Assembly: GCA_009929265.1 (NCBI GenBank)
Contig: SAAU01000001.1
Coordinates: forward strand, 157,962-221,961
DNA: 64,000 nucleotides
Direction: 5' to 3'
Source of the DNA: Alphaproteobacteria bacterium
Lineage (GTDB): Bacteria > Pseudomonadota > Alphaproteobacteria > CASFRQ01 > SAAU01
Below the pieces are notes generated by a model that saw nothing but the letters and a program-made list of their open reading frames with translations, did no database searches and was not told the origin of the DNA. Positions 1-8,628 of the stretch are shown piece by piece. The translations under genes and the position numbers were made by a program. Within the stretch, counting starts at the first letter, position 1. Each line of letters opens with the position of its first letter.

Positions 1-1457
1 AGGAAAAACGCGCGGCCCGTTCGGACTGGATGAAGGTAGAGCAAGAGCGTGGAATTTCCGTGTCTTCCTCTGTGATGACCTTTGAATACAACGGTATTAC
101 CTATAACCTGTTAGACACCCCGGGCCATGAGGACTTTTCCGAAGACACTTACCGCGTTCTAACAGCTGTTGATTCGGCCATTATGGTTATTGATGCGGCA
201 AAAGGAATTGAAACCCAGACTCGTAAACTTTTTGAAGTGTGCCGTCTGCGCGATATTCCCATCATCACTTTTATCAATAAAATGGATAGAGATGGGAAAG
301 ATAGCTTTGAGCTTTTAGAAGAAATTGAAAAAACCCTCGCTTTGGACGTTTGCCCAAGGACTTGGCCAATCGGGATGGGGCGTGATTTTAAGGGCTGTTA
401 TCACCTTGATAAAAACGTTATTAACTTTATTGGCCGTCAAACGGACAAATCAAAGCTGCCCGATAAAATTGAAAAAATCGATAGTTTGGAGGATAAAAAA
501 CTAGAAACCCTCCTGCCTTCTGATCAGCTTCAAAAATTAAAAGATGACATTACTTATGTAGAAGCCCTTTGCCCTACTTTTGATGAAGAGGCTTACTTAA
601 ACGGCTCTCTCACCCCTGTTTATTTTGGAAGTGCGATTAACAATTTTGGGGTTAAAGAACTTTTGGAAGGATTAGAGGAAATTTCCCCTTGTCCTAAAAG
701 CCAAAAATCAGACAAACGTCTTGTACTTTCTGATGAAGAAAAAGTGACAGGTATCGTCTTTAAGATTCAAGCCAATATGGACGCCAAACATCGTGACAGA
801 ATTGCCTTTATGCGGCTTTGTTCAGGGCATTTCAAACGCGGACAAAAGCTCTATCATGTTCAAAGCAATAAAATTTTTACCCTAAACAACGCCACTCTTT
901 TCTTAGCGCAAGAGCGCGAGCTTGCTGAAGAGGCCTATGCGGGCGACATTATCGGCATTCCAAACCACGGCACGTTAAGCATTGGGGACACTTTTACTGA
1001 AGGGGAAAAAATTCGTTTTAAGGGAATCCCAAGTTTTGCGCCAGAACTTTTACAAAAAGTGCGGGCTAAGGATCCTTTAAAATCAAAACATTTAGGCAAA
1101 GCCTTGGAACAAATCTCAGAAGAAGGCGGCGCTAGCGTCTTTAAGCCTCTTTTGGGATCTGACTTTATTGTCGGGGTTGTGGGTCAACTTCAATTTGAAA
1201 TCTTGGCAGATAGAATTCGCACAGAGTATGAAATTGACGTTATTTTTGAGCCTACCTCTTTTGTTGCGGCTAGATGGATTGAAGGCGATTTGAATGAGGT
1301 GAAGACCTTTGCTGAGAAAAATAGAGGGGTTGTAGCCTTTGATGCCAAGGAACACTTTGTCTTTTTAGCCAGAAACAGTTGGCAAATCTCCAAAACTGAA
1401 GAAGATAATCCCAAGCTTTCCTTTGTTAAGGTGAAAGAACAAGGCCTTGAAAGTTAA
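1..1457 (+). CDS. prfC: peptide chain release factor 3 (5' end cut by window)
   Basis: A translational GTPase that removes RF1/RF2 from the ribosome after termination. The frame is open from base 3, so the gene enters from outside. The visible part is about 484 residues against a usual 520-530, and the missing N-terminus holds the P-loop. Visible signs are switch I (SDWM..E..RGISV), the G3 motif DTPGHEDF, the G4 motif NKMD and the conserved C-terminal domain. The spacing of SDWMKVEQERGISV is as in prfC rather than EF-G. The gene ends in TAA, and a hairpin terminator follows before rpsD. The first ATG at base 30 is internal to the family alignment and should not be taken as the start. Confidence 0.95.
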   Translation, partial: EKRAARSDWMKVEQERGISVSSSVMTFEYNGITYNLLDTPGHEDFSEDTYRVLTAVDSAIMVIDAAKGIETQTRKLFEVCRLRDIPIITFINKMDRDGKDSFELLEEIEKTLALDVCPRTWPIGMGRDFKGCYHLDKNVINFIGRQTDKSKLPDKIEKIDSLEDKKLETLLPSDQLQKLKDDITYVEALCPTFDEEAYLNGSLTPVYFGSAINNFGVKELLEGLEEISPCPKSQKSDKRLVLSDEEKVTGIVFKIQANMDAKHRDRIAFMRLCSGHFKRGQKLYHVQSNKIFTLNNATLFLAQERELAEEAYAGDIIGIPNHGTLSIGDTFTEGEKIRFKGIPSFAPELLQKVRAKDPLKSKHLGKALEQISEEGGASVFKPLLGSDFIVGVVGQLQFEILADRIRTEYEIDVIFEPTSFVAARWIEGDLNEVKTFAEKNRGVVAFDAKEHFVFLARNSWQISKTEEDNPKLSFVKVKEQGLES

Positions 1458-1502
1458 TCTTCTAAAAGCGCGAGCCTTTCATTAAAAATTAAAGAATACA
1501 GT

Positions 1503-1540
1503 CTTTCTTATATATGTTTAAGAAAGGCTTTTCTTTTTTA
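1503..1540 (+). terminator. intrinsic terminator of prfC
   Basis: The arms CTTTCTTA and TAAGAAAG enclose an 8-base loop and are followed by a T-rich run. The site lies 45 bases after the prfC stop. The stem is A+T-rich and therefore modest. Confidence 0.55.
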
Positions 1541-1582
1541 AAAAAGCACGATAACCCCTTCTGAAATAAAAGAAAAAAAGAC

Positions 1583-1611
1583 TTGACAAGAGCCTTTTTT
1601 CCACATAATAT
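1583..1611 (+). promoter_or_regulatory. sigma70-type promoter of rpsD
   Basis: TTGACA and TAATAT are separated by exactly 17 bases, which is nearly consensus. The predicted start near 1618 falls just before the structured leader. Confidence 0.8.
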
Positions 1612-1617
1612 TCCCTC

Positions 1618-1715
1618 ATTCCTGGGAATGTTAGGTCGAAAGACCTCGCCTTGCTTTTGTTTTTATCAAGCAAAACGTAAAGGACTACCGGGACAAAAAT
1701 GTAATTTAATCTTCT
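1618..1715 (+). promoter_or_regulatory. structured 5' leader of rpsD (possible S4 autoregulatory element)
   Basis: The untranslated leader can fold into a closed multi-branch structure. The outer stem is CCTGG (1621-1625) with CCGGG (1688-1692), including one G-U pair. Inside lie hairpin AGGTC-GAAA-GACCT (1633-1646, GNRA tetraloop) and hairpin TTGCTT/AAGCAA (1651-1673). The outer stem begins about 3 bases after the predicted transcription start and ends about 24 bases before the Shine-Dalgarno. Protein S4 controls its own synthesis through mRNA leaders in other bacteria. That this leader does so is inference, and I do not recognise it as a described family. Confidence 0.5.
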
Positions 1716-1726
1716 AAGGAGACATG

Positions 1727-2338
1727 ATGTCAAAAAGACTCAATGCAAAATATAAGATTGATCGTCGTTATGGCGAAAATCTTTGGGGCAGAGCAAAAAG
1801 CCCTGTTAATAAAAGAGAAACTGTTCCAGGACAACACGGTGTTCGGAAAAAATCAACAGATTACGGCATTCAATTAAGTGCTAAACAAAAGTTAAAAGGC
1901 TACTACGGCAACGTTTCTGAAAAACAAATGAGACACTACTTTGCCGAAGCTATCCGTCGGAAAGGCGATACAGGGGAAAACCTTGTTGGGATTTTAGAAT
2001 CTCGTTTAGACGCTGTTGTTTATCGGATGAAACTTGTTCCTACAGTTTTTGCATCCCGTCAATTTATCAACCATGGACACGTTCTTGTGAACGGACAAAA
2101 GGTCAACATTCCTTCTTACATGGTTAAAGCTGGGGACGAAATTTCTATCACAAATAAAGCAAAAGAAATGGCTTTGGTGATTGAATCTATGGCTTCTCAA
2201 GAAAGAAATGTTCCAGATTATATCCAAATTGACGAAAAGTCTTTTTCTGGAAAATACATTCAAATTCCAGCTTTGGCTGATATTCCTTATGCCGTTGAAA
2301 TGCAACCTAGTTTGGTTGTTGAATTCTACTCAAGATAA
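1727..2338 (+). CDS. rpsD: 30S ribosomal protein S4
   Basis: A primary 16S rRNA-binding protein that starts 30S assembly. It is 203 residues, the usual size. The N-terminus [14 protein letters not shown] and the following [13 protein letters not shown] are typical of alphaproteobacterial S4. The S4 RNA-binding domain is seen around residues 92-155 ([10 protein letters not shown], then [11 protein letters not shown]). Two ATG codons are in tandem. I chose the second because AAGGAGA (1716-1722) sits correctly for it, 4-5 bases away, and because the family begins MSKR. It is a single-gene unit with its own promoter, structured leader and strong terminator, as in many alphaproteobacteria where rpsD lies outside the alpha operon. 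Confidence 0.97.
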   Translation: MSKRLNAKYKIDRRYGENLWGRAKSPVNKRETVPGQHGVRKKSTDYGIQLSAKQKLKGYYGNVSEKQMRHYFAEAIRRKGDTGENLVGILESRLDAVVYRMKLVPTVFASRQFINHGHVLVNGQKVNIPSYMVKAGDEISITNKAKEMALVIESMASQERNVPDYIQIDEKSFSGKYIQIPALADIPYAVEMQPSLVVEFYSR

Positions 2339-2354
2339 TCGGCAAAAATATCTT

Positions 2355-2390
2355 AAAAACCCTCTCTTAAAAACTAAGGGAGGGTTTTTT
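2355..2390 (+). terminator. intrinsic terminator of rpsD
   Basis: A 9-bp stem (CCCTCTCTT with AAGGGAGGG) is followed by six T. It is preceded by an A run, so it may also work for the opposite-strand thpR. Confidence 0.85.
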
Positions 2391-2427
2391 ATGACCTTTT
2401 TACAAAAGTTTAATTTTAAAAACTTTA

Positions 2428-2976
2428 TTATTCCAAAACCAATGGATAGCGTCCTTCAATTCGGTAATATTTCCCTTCCCCATCTTCACGCGCATGGCTT
2501 GAAAACAACGTAAAATAATACACTTTAAATTCAGGCGTGTGGAAAAGATTATTTTCGGCAATAAATTCTTGAGCCTCCCGCATACTTGATCCATGAAGCT
2601 TTGCAATCGAAACATGAGGTTGAAATTTAAATCTGTCAGGGCGAATGCCATAACTATTTGTAATACGTTCCAGTTTTGAATTTAAAGCCTCTAGCGGTTT
2701 GGGATTTGACACCCCTACCCATAAATGGTGCGGAATCATTCCTGTTGCAAAATATCCAATTTCTTTTAAGGACAAGTCAAACGCGTTAAATTTCAAGCGG
2801 TAAAATTCTTGACTTAAATCAAATAAAAGCGGCTCCTCCACATTCCCAATAAAGCAGAGGTTAAGGTGTAATTTTTCTTCCATAACCCACCTTGCATTCG
2901 GGATGCCGCCTTGGATTTCGGCAATTTGTCCTTGAACATCTTCTGGAAGTTCTAATCCTGCAAACAAACGAATCAT
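2428..2976 (-). CDS. thpR: RNA 2',3'-cyclic phosphodiesterase / 2'-5' RNA ligase family
   Basis: A 2H phosphoesterase-fold protein of 182 residues, the normal size for ThpR/LigT. The family hydrolyses 2',3'-cyclic phosphates and can join tRNA half-molecules in vitro, but its cellular role is poorly known. The start MIRLFAGLELP is typical (RLF.A..LP). The two active-site motifs are HLNL (near residue 37) and HVSI (near residue 126). Both histidines are present, but the first motif has Asn where Thr is usual (HxT). It stands alone between rpsD and def and converges on rpsD. Confidence 0.85.
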   Translation of the reverse strand: MIRLFAGLELPEDVQGQIAEIQGGIPNARWVMEEKLHLNLCFIGNVEEPLLFDLSQEFYRLKFNAFDLSLKEIGYFATGMIPHHLWVGVSNPKPLEALNSKLERITNSYGIRPDRFKFQPHVSIAKLHGSSMREAQEFIAENNLFHTPEFKVYYFTLFSSHAREDGEGKYYRIEGRYPLVLE

Positions 2977-3047
2977 CTTTTGCCCTTTCGCTTTACATTT
3001 TGTTTCAAAAAGTATAACATAGCCTCAAAAAAGAAGGAAGAGGAAAG

Positions 3048-3557
3048 ATGAGCACTCTTAAAATTTATGAATATCCAGAATCCGTTTTACGGCAAAAGGC
3101 AAAACGGATCGAAAAGATAACACCAGAGATTAAACAAAAACTCTCTGATATGCTTGAAACTATGTATTTAGATGATGGGGTTGGTTTGGCAGCCAATCAA
3201 GTGGGTCTTTTGGAACGCTTGGTGGTGATTGATGTTTCCCATGAAAAGGACGATCCAAAACCCTTAAAGATGATAAATCCTGAAATTATTAAGCATTCTG
3301 ATGAAACCTCTGAAGGGGAAGAGGGCTGCCTTTCCCTTCCGGATCAATCGGCTGTGGTTGAACGCTATGACACTGTCACTGTGCGTTATATGGATGAAGA
3401 AGGCATGGAACACACAATCGAAGGCAAAGGGCTCTTATCAGTTGCGCTTCAACATGAGTTGGATCATTTAGAAGGTAAACTTTTCATTGATAGAATTTCG
3501 CCCTTGAAACGCAATATCATCATTCGAAAACTTAGAAAAGACAAACGGAGAAACTAA
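3048..3557 (+). CDS. def: peptide deformylase
   Basis: A metalloenzyme that removes the formyl group from the N-terminal methionine of new proteins. All three motifs are present: GVGLAANQVG, EGCLSLP (metal-binding Cys) and QHELDHLEG (the HExxH metal ligands). It is 169 residues, as usual. It leads the def-fmt-truA unit. The def stop and fmt start are only 4 bases apart and the fmt Shine-Dalgarno lies in the end of def, so the two are translationally close. def and fmt act at opposite ends of the same formyl-methionine cycle. Confidence 0.97.
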   Translation: MSTLKIYEYPESVLRQKAKRIEKITPEIKQKLSDMLETMYLDDGVGLAANQVGLLERLVVIDVSHEKDDPKPLKMINPEIIKHSDETSEGEEGCLSLPDQSAVVERYDTVTVRYMDEEGMEHTIEGKGLLSVALQHELDHLEGKLFIDRISPLKRNIIIRKLRKDKRRN

Positions 3558-3561
3558 AAAA

Positions 3562-4467
3562 ATGAAACTTGTTTTTATGGGAACTCCCGATTTTTCTGTG
3601 CCTATTTTAACGGCTTTGGCAAAAGAGCACGATGTCGTTGGGGTTTTCACACAACCGGCTAGACCAACGGGTCGCGGGCATAAATTAACCCCCTCTCCTG
3701 TTGAGGTGGAAGCTAGACGTCTTTCAATTCCCGTTTTTACCCCTCTTTCTTTGCGTAAAGATGAAAACGCAAGAGCGCAAATGAAAGCTCTTAATGCGGA
3801 AGTCGCTGTTGTGTGTGCCTATGGGTTGATTTTACCCTCTTCAGTTCTAAATATGTTTCCAAAAGGGGCAATTAACATTCACGCCTCTCTTTTACCTAGA
3901 TGGCGGGGAGCAGCACCTATTGAACGCGCCTTGATGGCGGGGGATGAAAAAACCGGCATTACAATTATGCGAATGGATGCGGGACTTGATACCGGTGATA
4001 TGCTTAAAATCGGGGAAGTTGAAATCACGCCACGTATGAAAATTGACGAACTTAAAGCCAAAATGAACACCCTTTCTATTCAACTGATTTTGGATGTTTT
4101 GAAGAATATGCCAACCCCGCAAAAGCAACCTGAAGAGGGCGCTTGTTATGCGGAAAAACTTTCAAAGCAAGATTTCTTAATCGACTTTAACCAATCCGCT
4201 TTTGTTTTGGATAGATACATTTGCGCCTTAAATGGGCTTTCATTTTTCTATAAAAACGACAAAATTACTTTGTTGGAAGCAACTCCCCTTTCCCTTGAAA
4301 CAGAGGAAAAGCCAGGCACTGTTTTGGATGAAAATCTAACCCTTTCTTGCGGGGAAAAGACAGCTCTTAAAGTTCACAAAATCAAACGATCTGGCAAAAA
4401 AGAAATGCCTGTTCAAGATTTTTTGCGCGGATACGCCCTTGAAAAAGGAACTTTTTTAGGACAGTAA
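3562..4467 (+). CDS. fmt: methionyl-tRNA formyltransferase
   Basis: Transfers a formyl group from 10-formyl-THF to Met-tRNA(fMet) for initiation. The N-terminal formyltransferase domain shows MKLVFMGTPDFSVP, the active-site region INIHASLLPRWRGAAPI (Asn and His catalytic) and the downstream Asp in MDAGLDTGDM. A C-terminal OB-like domain follows. At 301 residues it is close to the usual 305-315. It is the second gene of def-fmt-truA. Confidence 0.97.
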   Translation: MKLVFMGTPDFSVPILTALAKEHDVVGVFTQPARPTGRGHKLTPSPVEVEARRLSIPVFTPLSLRKDENARAQMKALNAEVAVVCAYGLILPSSVLNMFPKGAINIHASLLPRWRGAAPIERALMAGDEKTGITIMRMDAGLDTGDMLKIGEVEITPRMKIDELKAKMNTLSIQLILDVLKNMPTPQKQPEEGACYAEKLSKQDFLIDFNQSAFVLDRYICALNGLSFFYKNDKITLLEATPLSLETEEKPGTVLDENLTLSCGEKTALKVHKIKRSGKKEMPVQDFLRGYALEKGTFLGQ

Positions 4468-4505
4468 TTTAATAGGATGGATAACCATTTAAAAGGACAT
4501 TTCAT

Positions 4506-5255
4506 ATGCCACGCTATAAAATCACATTAGAATATGATGGCACCCCGTTTTGCGGGTGGCAACGGCAAAAAGACGCCCTTTCTGTCCAAGAAGTTTTAGA
4601 AAAAGCCCTTTTTGTTTTGGAAAAAAGTCCCGTCTCAACCTTCGCCTCTGGCAGAACAGATGCAGGGGTTCATGCCCGCGGGCAAGTTGTTCATTTTGAT
4701 TTGAAAAAAAGCTATGACCTTTATAAATTGCGGGAAAGCCTGAATGCGTTAATGCGTCCAAATCCCATTTCTGTCCTTCAAATTGAGGAAGTCTCTGATG
4801 ATTTTCATGCCCGTTTTGACGCACGGGAACGCACTTACCTTTACCGTATTTTAAATCGTCCAGCCCCTTCTGTTTTGGATGCTTTACGGGTTTGGCATTT
4901 TCCCTCCCCTTTGGATGTGGAGGCTATGCAACAGGCCGCTAATCTTTTAATTGGGCGGCACGATTTTTCAACTTTTAGAGCTGCCGGATGCCAAGCCAAA
5001 TCCCCTATTAAAACAATGAATTCTATTACGCTTCAAAAAGAAGGCGATATGATAAATATCACTCTTAAAGCACGTTCTTTTATTCATCATCAAGTGCGAA
5101 ATATTGTCGGAACTTTAATTTTAGTGGGCTCCCATAAATGGAGTGTTGAAGACTTCAAAACCGCTTTTGAAGCCAAAGACAGAAGAAAAGGTGGCGTGAC
5201 GGCCCCAGCTTGCGGGTTATTTTTTATATCCGTTCATTATCCTAAAAAAGATTAA
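4506..5255 (+). CDS. truA: tRNA pseudouridine(38-40) synthase
   Basis: Isomerises uridines 38-40 in the anticodon stem-loop of many tRNAs. The N-terminus RYKITLEYDGTPFCGWQRQ and the motif GRTDAGVHARGQVVHF, with the catalytic Asp, identify it. It is 249 residues, the family size. It is the last gene of def-fmt-truA, 38 bases after fmt, with AAGGAC as a weak ribosome-binding site. It converges on the esterase gene with only 6 bases between stops. An A/T hairpin (AAAAGATT/AATCTTTT) there may end both transcripts. Confidence 0.96.
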   Translation: MPRYKITLEYDGTPFCGWQRQKDALSVQEVLEKALFVLEKSPVSTFASGRTDAGVHARGQVVHFDLKKSYDLYKLRESLNALMRPNPISVLQIEEVSDDFHARFDARERTYLYRILNRPAPSVLDALRVWHFPSPLDVEAMQQAANLLIGRHDFSTFRAAGCQAKSPIKTMNSITLQKEGDMINITLKARSFIHHQVRNIVGTLILVGSHKWSVEDFKTAFEAKDRRKGGVTAPACGLFFISVHYPKKD

Positions 5256-5261
5256 AATCTT

Positions 5262-5924
5262 TTAAGCATTTTCTTTTTTCAAAAATTCAATCATTAACAA
5301 AAACACCTCTTCATTGATACCATGGGAAAGGCCTTTAATTAAATGACTTTCCGGTGTTATCCCTAAATCTAAAAGCGTTTTTTCCGTCAAAGAAAGGCTT
5401 TCTGTTGGAAGAACGTCATCCTCCGTGCCTTTTGAAAGAAAAACGGCAGGTTTGTTTTTAATATTTTCCATTGAAAAGTCTTTAGACAATAAAAGAGGAA
5501 CCCCAGATAAAGAAACAACTTTCGAAAGAGGGAAAGGCGCCGTTAATCCCGTTAAAAGCGCGACAAGTCCCCCTTGCGAAAACCCTGCAACCGAGATTTT
5601 TTCAAAAGGAAGAGGAAGCTCTTTTTGCGTTTGCTTTATCGTCTCTTGAAGGGATTTAGCGCTTTTTAAAGCCCCTTTCATCATCACATCATAGGCCTTA
5701 AAATCAACCGTCCCTTTATTTTCAAAGGAAGGAAGCGGGAACCATTCAAATCCAAAGCCTGACGGTGTTTTTTCTTTGGCCGTTGGAAAAAAGAAAGCTG
5801 TATCGGGCAAACAGGCTGACAGCATTGGCGCCATAGAATACAAATCCTGCCCATCTGTCCCATACCCGTGCAAGAAAAAGAGCGCCTTTTTAATCGTCTT
5901 TGGTTTGTGTGAAAGTAAAGTCAT
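5262..5924 (-). CDS. alpha/beta-hydrolase, phospholipase/carboxylesterase family
   Basis: A serine hydrolase of 220 residues in the family of bacterial carboxylesterases and acyl-protein thioesterases. The catalytic triad is seen as Ser in GFSQGG, Asp in GTEDDVLP and His in GLSHGIN. The oxyanion-hole region is LFFLHGYGTDG near the N-terminus. I chose the ATG at 5924 because GAGGGGA lies just upstream and the family begins shortly before the LHGYG segment. A longer frame starting at 6005 would add 27 unusual residues. There is no signal peptide, so it is cytoplasmic. The substrate cannot be told. Confidence 0.8.
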   Translation of the reverse strand: MTLLSHKPKTIKKALFFLHGYGTDGQDLYSMAPMLSACLPDTAFFFPTAKEKTPSGFGFEWFPLPSFENKGTVDFKAYDVMMKGALKSAKSLQETIKQTQKELPLPFEKISVAGFSQGGLVALLTGLTAPFPLSKVVSLSGVPLLLSKDFSMENIKNKPAVFLSKGTEDDVLPTESLSLTEKTLLDLGITPESHLIKGLSHGINEEVFLLMIEFLKKENA

Positions 5925-5967
5925 AGTTTTCCCCTCTTTTATTTTCCAAAATCCCCTCATTTTCGAA

Positions 5968-6018
5968 ACTATAAGGGCAATAAAAAAACTTGTCAAGACA
6001 GGCAAAAAGAATTAAGAT
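5968..6018. promoter_or_regulatory. divergent overlapping promoters sharing the -35 region
   Basis: On the + strand TTGTCA (5990-5995) and TAAGAT (6013-6018) are 17 bases apart and face the secreted-protein gene. On the - strand TTGACA (5996-5991) and TATAGT (5973-5968) are also 17 apart and face the esterase. The two -35 boxes overlap by five bases, so the promoters probably compete for polymerase. Confidence 0.6.
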
Positions 6019-6050
6019 TTCCTTAAATTTAACCTAATGGAGATTTATAA

Positions 6051-6455
6051 ATGAAATCCTTATTTATCACCTTAACTTTGGCTTTAACTTTGGCGTCCAC
6101 CCAATCCTATGGCCAATCAAGGACGCTAAACGGCACAACGGAAATTCAACAACTTGGTATGGCAGCGGGCGCCGCTTTGGCCTGCGATGTGCAAGAAGAA
6201 TTGAAAAACTTTGAACTGATTGCTAGTCGTATTATCGCCAATAAAGCCCCCACTAAAAAACAAGAAATTAAAGACTTAAAAGTTTATGCAGCGGAAAAAT
6301 TACGTGCTTATCGTCTTCAAAAAAATACGGCACCAATTCCTTGCCGTGAAGTGGTGAGAGACTTCAAAAATCAAAGAATTTTCCAATCAACCGTTTATGC
6401 CGATGGATCTGTTAAACTTCCAGACGGGGTTCTTTTACGCGCCCGCAAAAAATAA
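6051..6455 (+). CDS. small secreted protein of unknown function
   Basis: A 134-residue protein with a clear Sec signal peptide (MKSLFITLTLALTLASTQSYG, cut near residue 21). The mature part is about 110 residues. It has Cys at about residues 44 and 98, which could form a periplasmic disulfide, and a helical middle rich in Lys and Glu. I do not recognise the family. It starts at an ATG behind TGGAG, and recG begins 10 bases after its stop, so the two are probably co-transcribed. That is a common kind of accident and says little about its role. Confidence 0.6.
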   Translation: MKSLFITLTLALTLASTQSYGQSRTLNGTTEIQQLGMAAGAALACDVQEELKNFELIASRIIANKAPTKKQEIKDLKVYAAEKLRAYRLQKNTAPIPCREVVRDFKNQRIFQSTVYADGSVKLPDGVLLRARKK

Positions 6456-6465
6456 AGGAGATTAA

Positions 6466-8544
6466 ATGCGCCCTCAAGAGCTTTTTCCTCTTTTTCTTCC
6501 GATAGACGCCCTTAAAGGGGTGGGGCAAAGGACGGCTCTTTTATTAAAAAAACTTTGCGGTCCTTACAGCAGGGATATCCTTTTTCATCTTCCTATTTCA
6601 ATTGTAGATAGGCGTTTTATGCCAAGCTTGGATAAAGCTCCTTCCGGGGAAATCTGCACTTTTCTTGTCAAAGTGGATGAGCACCTTCCTGCCCCAACGC
6701 GCCGCACCCCTTATCGGGTTTATACTTCGAATTCAACGGGTTTTCTGGAACTTGTCTTTTTTAATTATCATAAAGATTATCTTCTTAAAAACCTTCCCCT
6801 CGGGCAAGAAGTTTACATCAGTGGCCGAGTGGAACGCTTTTCAAACCGCGTTCAAATCCTTCATCCTGATTATATTGTTAAAAAAGATGAGTTTAAAAAA
6901 CTCCCCTTTTTGGAAAGTGTTTATCCTTTAACAAAGGGCGTTTCAAACCGACAAATGATAAAGTTTGAAAAAGAAGCTTTGGCGCTTCTCCCCACCCTTC
7001 CAGAATGGATAGAGCCTTCTTTTTTACAAAAAAAATCATATCCAAGCTTTAAAACAGCTCTTGAAAACCTCCATCATCCAACAGAAAAGGAAGATCCTTT
7101 ATTTTCAAAAAACAAAGAACGTTTGGCCTATGATGAAATATTGGCCAATCAACTAGCCTTAAAGCTTGTCCGTTTAAAAATGAAAAAGAAAAAGGGACGT
7201 ATTTTAAAGGGCTCTTCTGTTTTACAAAAAAAACTAGCTTCCCGCTTAACCTTTTCTTTAACAGCCGCCCAAAAGCGCGTGTTAAAAGAAATTTATCAAG
7301 ATATGGAAAGCCCTTTTTCTATGCTGCGTTTATTGCAAGGAGATGTCGGATCTGGTAAAACGATTGTGGCCCTTTTTTCCATGTTAAAGGCGATTGAAAG
7401 CTCTGTTCAAACGGCTTTTTTGGCCCCCACTGACATTCTTGTTCGGCAACATTTTAATACGCTTACCACGCTTTGTGAAGGGCTTCCCCTCCGTATTGAA
7501 CTTTTAACTGGCAGGGAAAAAGGCAAAAAAAGAGAGGCTATCCTTTCCGATTTAAAGGCAGGTAAAATCAACATTTTGATTGGAACCCATGCCCTTTTTC
7601 AAGAGGAAGTTTCTTTTAAGAATTTGGGTCTTATCGTTATTGATGAGCAACATCGTTTTGGGGTCAATCAACGCCTTCAGATGAGTGAAAAGGGAATAAG
7701 CCCCGATATGTTGGTTATGACGGCCACCCCCATCCCACGCACACTTGCCCTAACCTATTACGGCGATATGGATTTATCCGAAATTGATGAACTGCCGCCT
7801 TTACGCAAAAAGATAGAAACAAAGGTCATCCCTTTGACCCGTGTGCAAGAGCTAGAGCATAAACTTTCCCATTTCCTACAAAGTGGGAATCAAGTTTACT
7901 GGGTTTGCCCGTTGGTGGAAGAAAGTCAAAAGAGCGATTTAATGGCAGCCGAAGAACGCTTTGAAAAACTTCAAAAGCTTTTTCCAGGTAAAGTAGGCCT
8001 TATTCACGGCAAAATGAAGGGGCCCGAAAAAGACGCCGTTATGGAAAAGTTTTTGAAAAAAGAGATTTCTATTTTGGTGGCCACAACCGTTATTGAAGTG
8101 GGGGTTGATGTTCAAAATGCCACCCTTATGGTGATTGAGCATGCCGAACGCTTTGGCCTTTCGCAACTGCATCAATTAAGGGGACGAATCGGTCGAGGAA
8201 GTGAAGCGTCCCAATGCTTATTGCTTTATGCTGCCCCTCTTTCAGAGGTTGCCGAAAAACGCCTTCAAGTGATGCGTGAATCACAAAATGGCTTTTTGAT
8301 TGCTCAAAAAGATCTTGAGCTTCGGGGCGCGGGAGAAGTTTTAGGCACGCGCCAAAGCGGATTGGAAGTCTTTAAGCTTGCCGATATTTCTATCCACCGC
8401 ACCCTTATCCCTATTGCAAGGGATGATGCCCAAATGATTGTCAATACGGATCCTAAGCTTCAAAGCGAACGGGGGAAAGCTCTCCGCTTTCTTTTATATC
8501 TTTTTTCCAAAGAGGAAGAAATTAAAACCCTCCGCTCTGGATGA
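6466..8544 (+). CDS. recG: ATP-dependent DNA helicase RecG
   Basis: A superfamily 2 helicase that remodels stalled forks and Holliday junctions. It has an N-terminal wedge/OB domain (about residues 50-150), Walker A LQGDVGSGKT (residues 290-299), the DEQH box (393-396), the motif TATPIPRTLAL, and the C-terminal helicase motifs (LRGRIGRG). It is 692 residues, full length for the family. The ATG is preceded by AAAGGAGAT. The gene ends in TGA and faces clpB tail to tail. Confidence 0.97.
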   Translation: MRPQELFPLFLPIDALKGVGQRTALLLKKLCGPYSRDILFHLPISIVDRRFMPSLDKAPSGEICTFLVKVDEHLPAPTRRTPYRVYTSNSTGFLELVFFNYHKDYLLKNLPLGQEVYISGRVERFSNRVQILHPDYIVKKDEFKKLPFLESVYPLTKGVSNRQMIKFEKEALALLPTLPEWIEPSFLQKKSYPSFKTALENLHHPTEKEDPLFSKNKERLAYDEILANQLALKLVRLKMKKKKGRILKGSSVLQKKLASRLTFSLTAAQKRVLKEIYQDMESPFSMLRLLQGDVGSGKTIVALFSMLKAIESSVQTAFLAPTDILVRQHFNTLTTLCEGLPLRIELLTGREKGKKREAILSDLKAGKINILIGTHALFQEEVSFKNLGLIVIDEQHRFGVNQRLQMSEKGISPDMLVMTATPIPRTLALTYYGDMDLSEIDELPPLRKKIETKVIPLTRVQELEHKLSHFLQSGNQVYWVCPLVEESQKSDLMAAEERFEKLQKLFPGKVGLIHGKMKGPEKDAVMEKFLKKEISILVATTVIEVGVDVQNATLMVIEHAERFGLSQLHQLRGRIGRGSEASQCLLLYAAPLSEVAEKRLQVMRESQNGFLIAQKDLELRGAGEVLGTRQSGLEVFKLADISIHRTLIPIARDDAQMIVNTDPKLQSERGKALRFLLYLFSKEEEIKTLRSG

Positions 8545-8628
8545 AGCTTTTTGTTTATTTTCTTATAGGAAAGCTCTCCTCTTTTGCTTTAGATTTAAGC
8601 TTCCCCCTTCATAATGTCTCTAGGCTTT

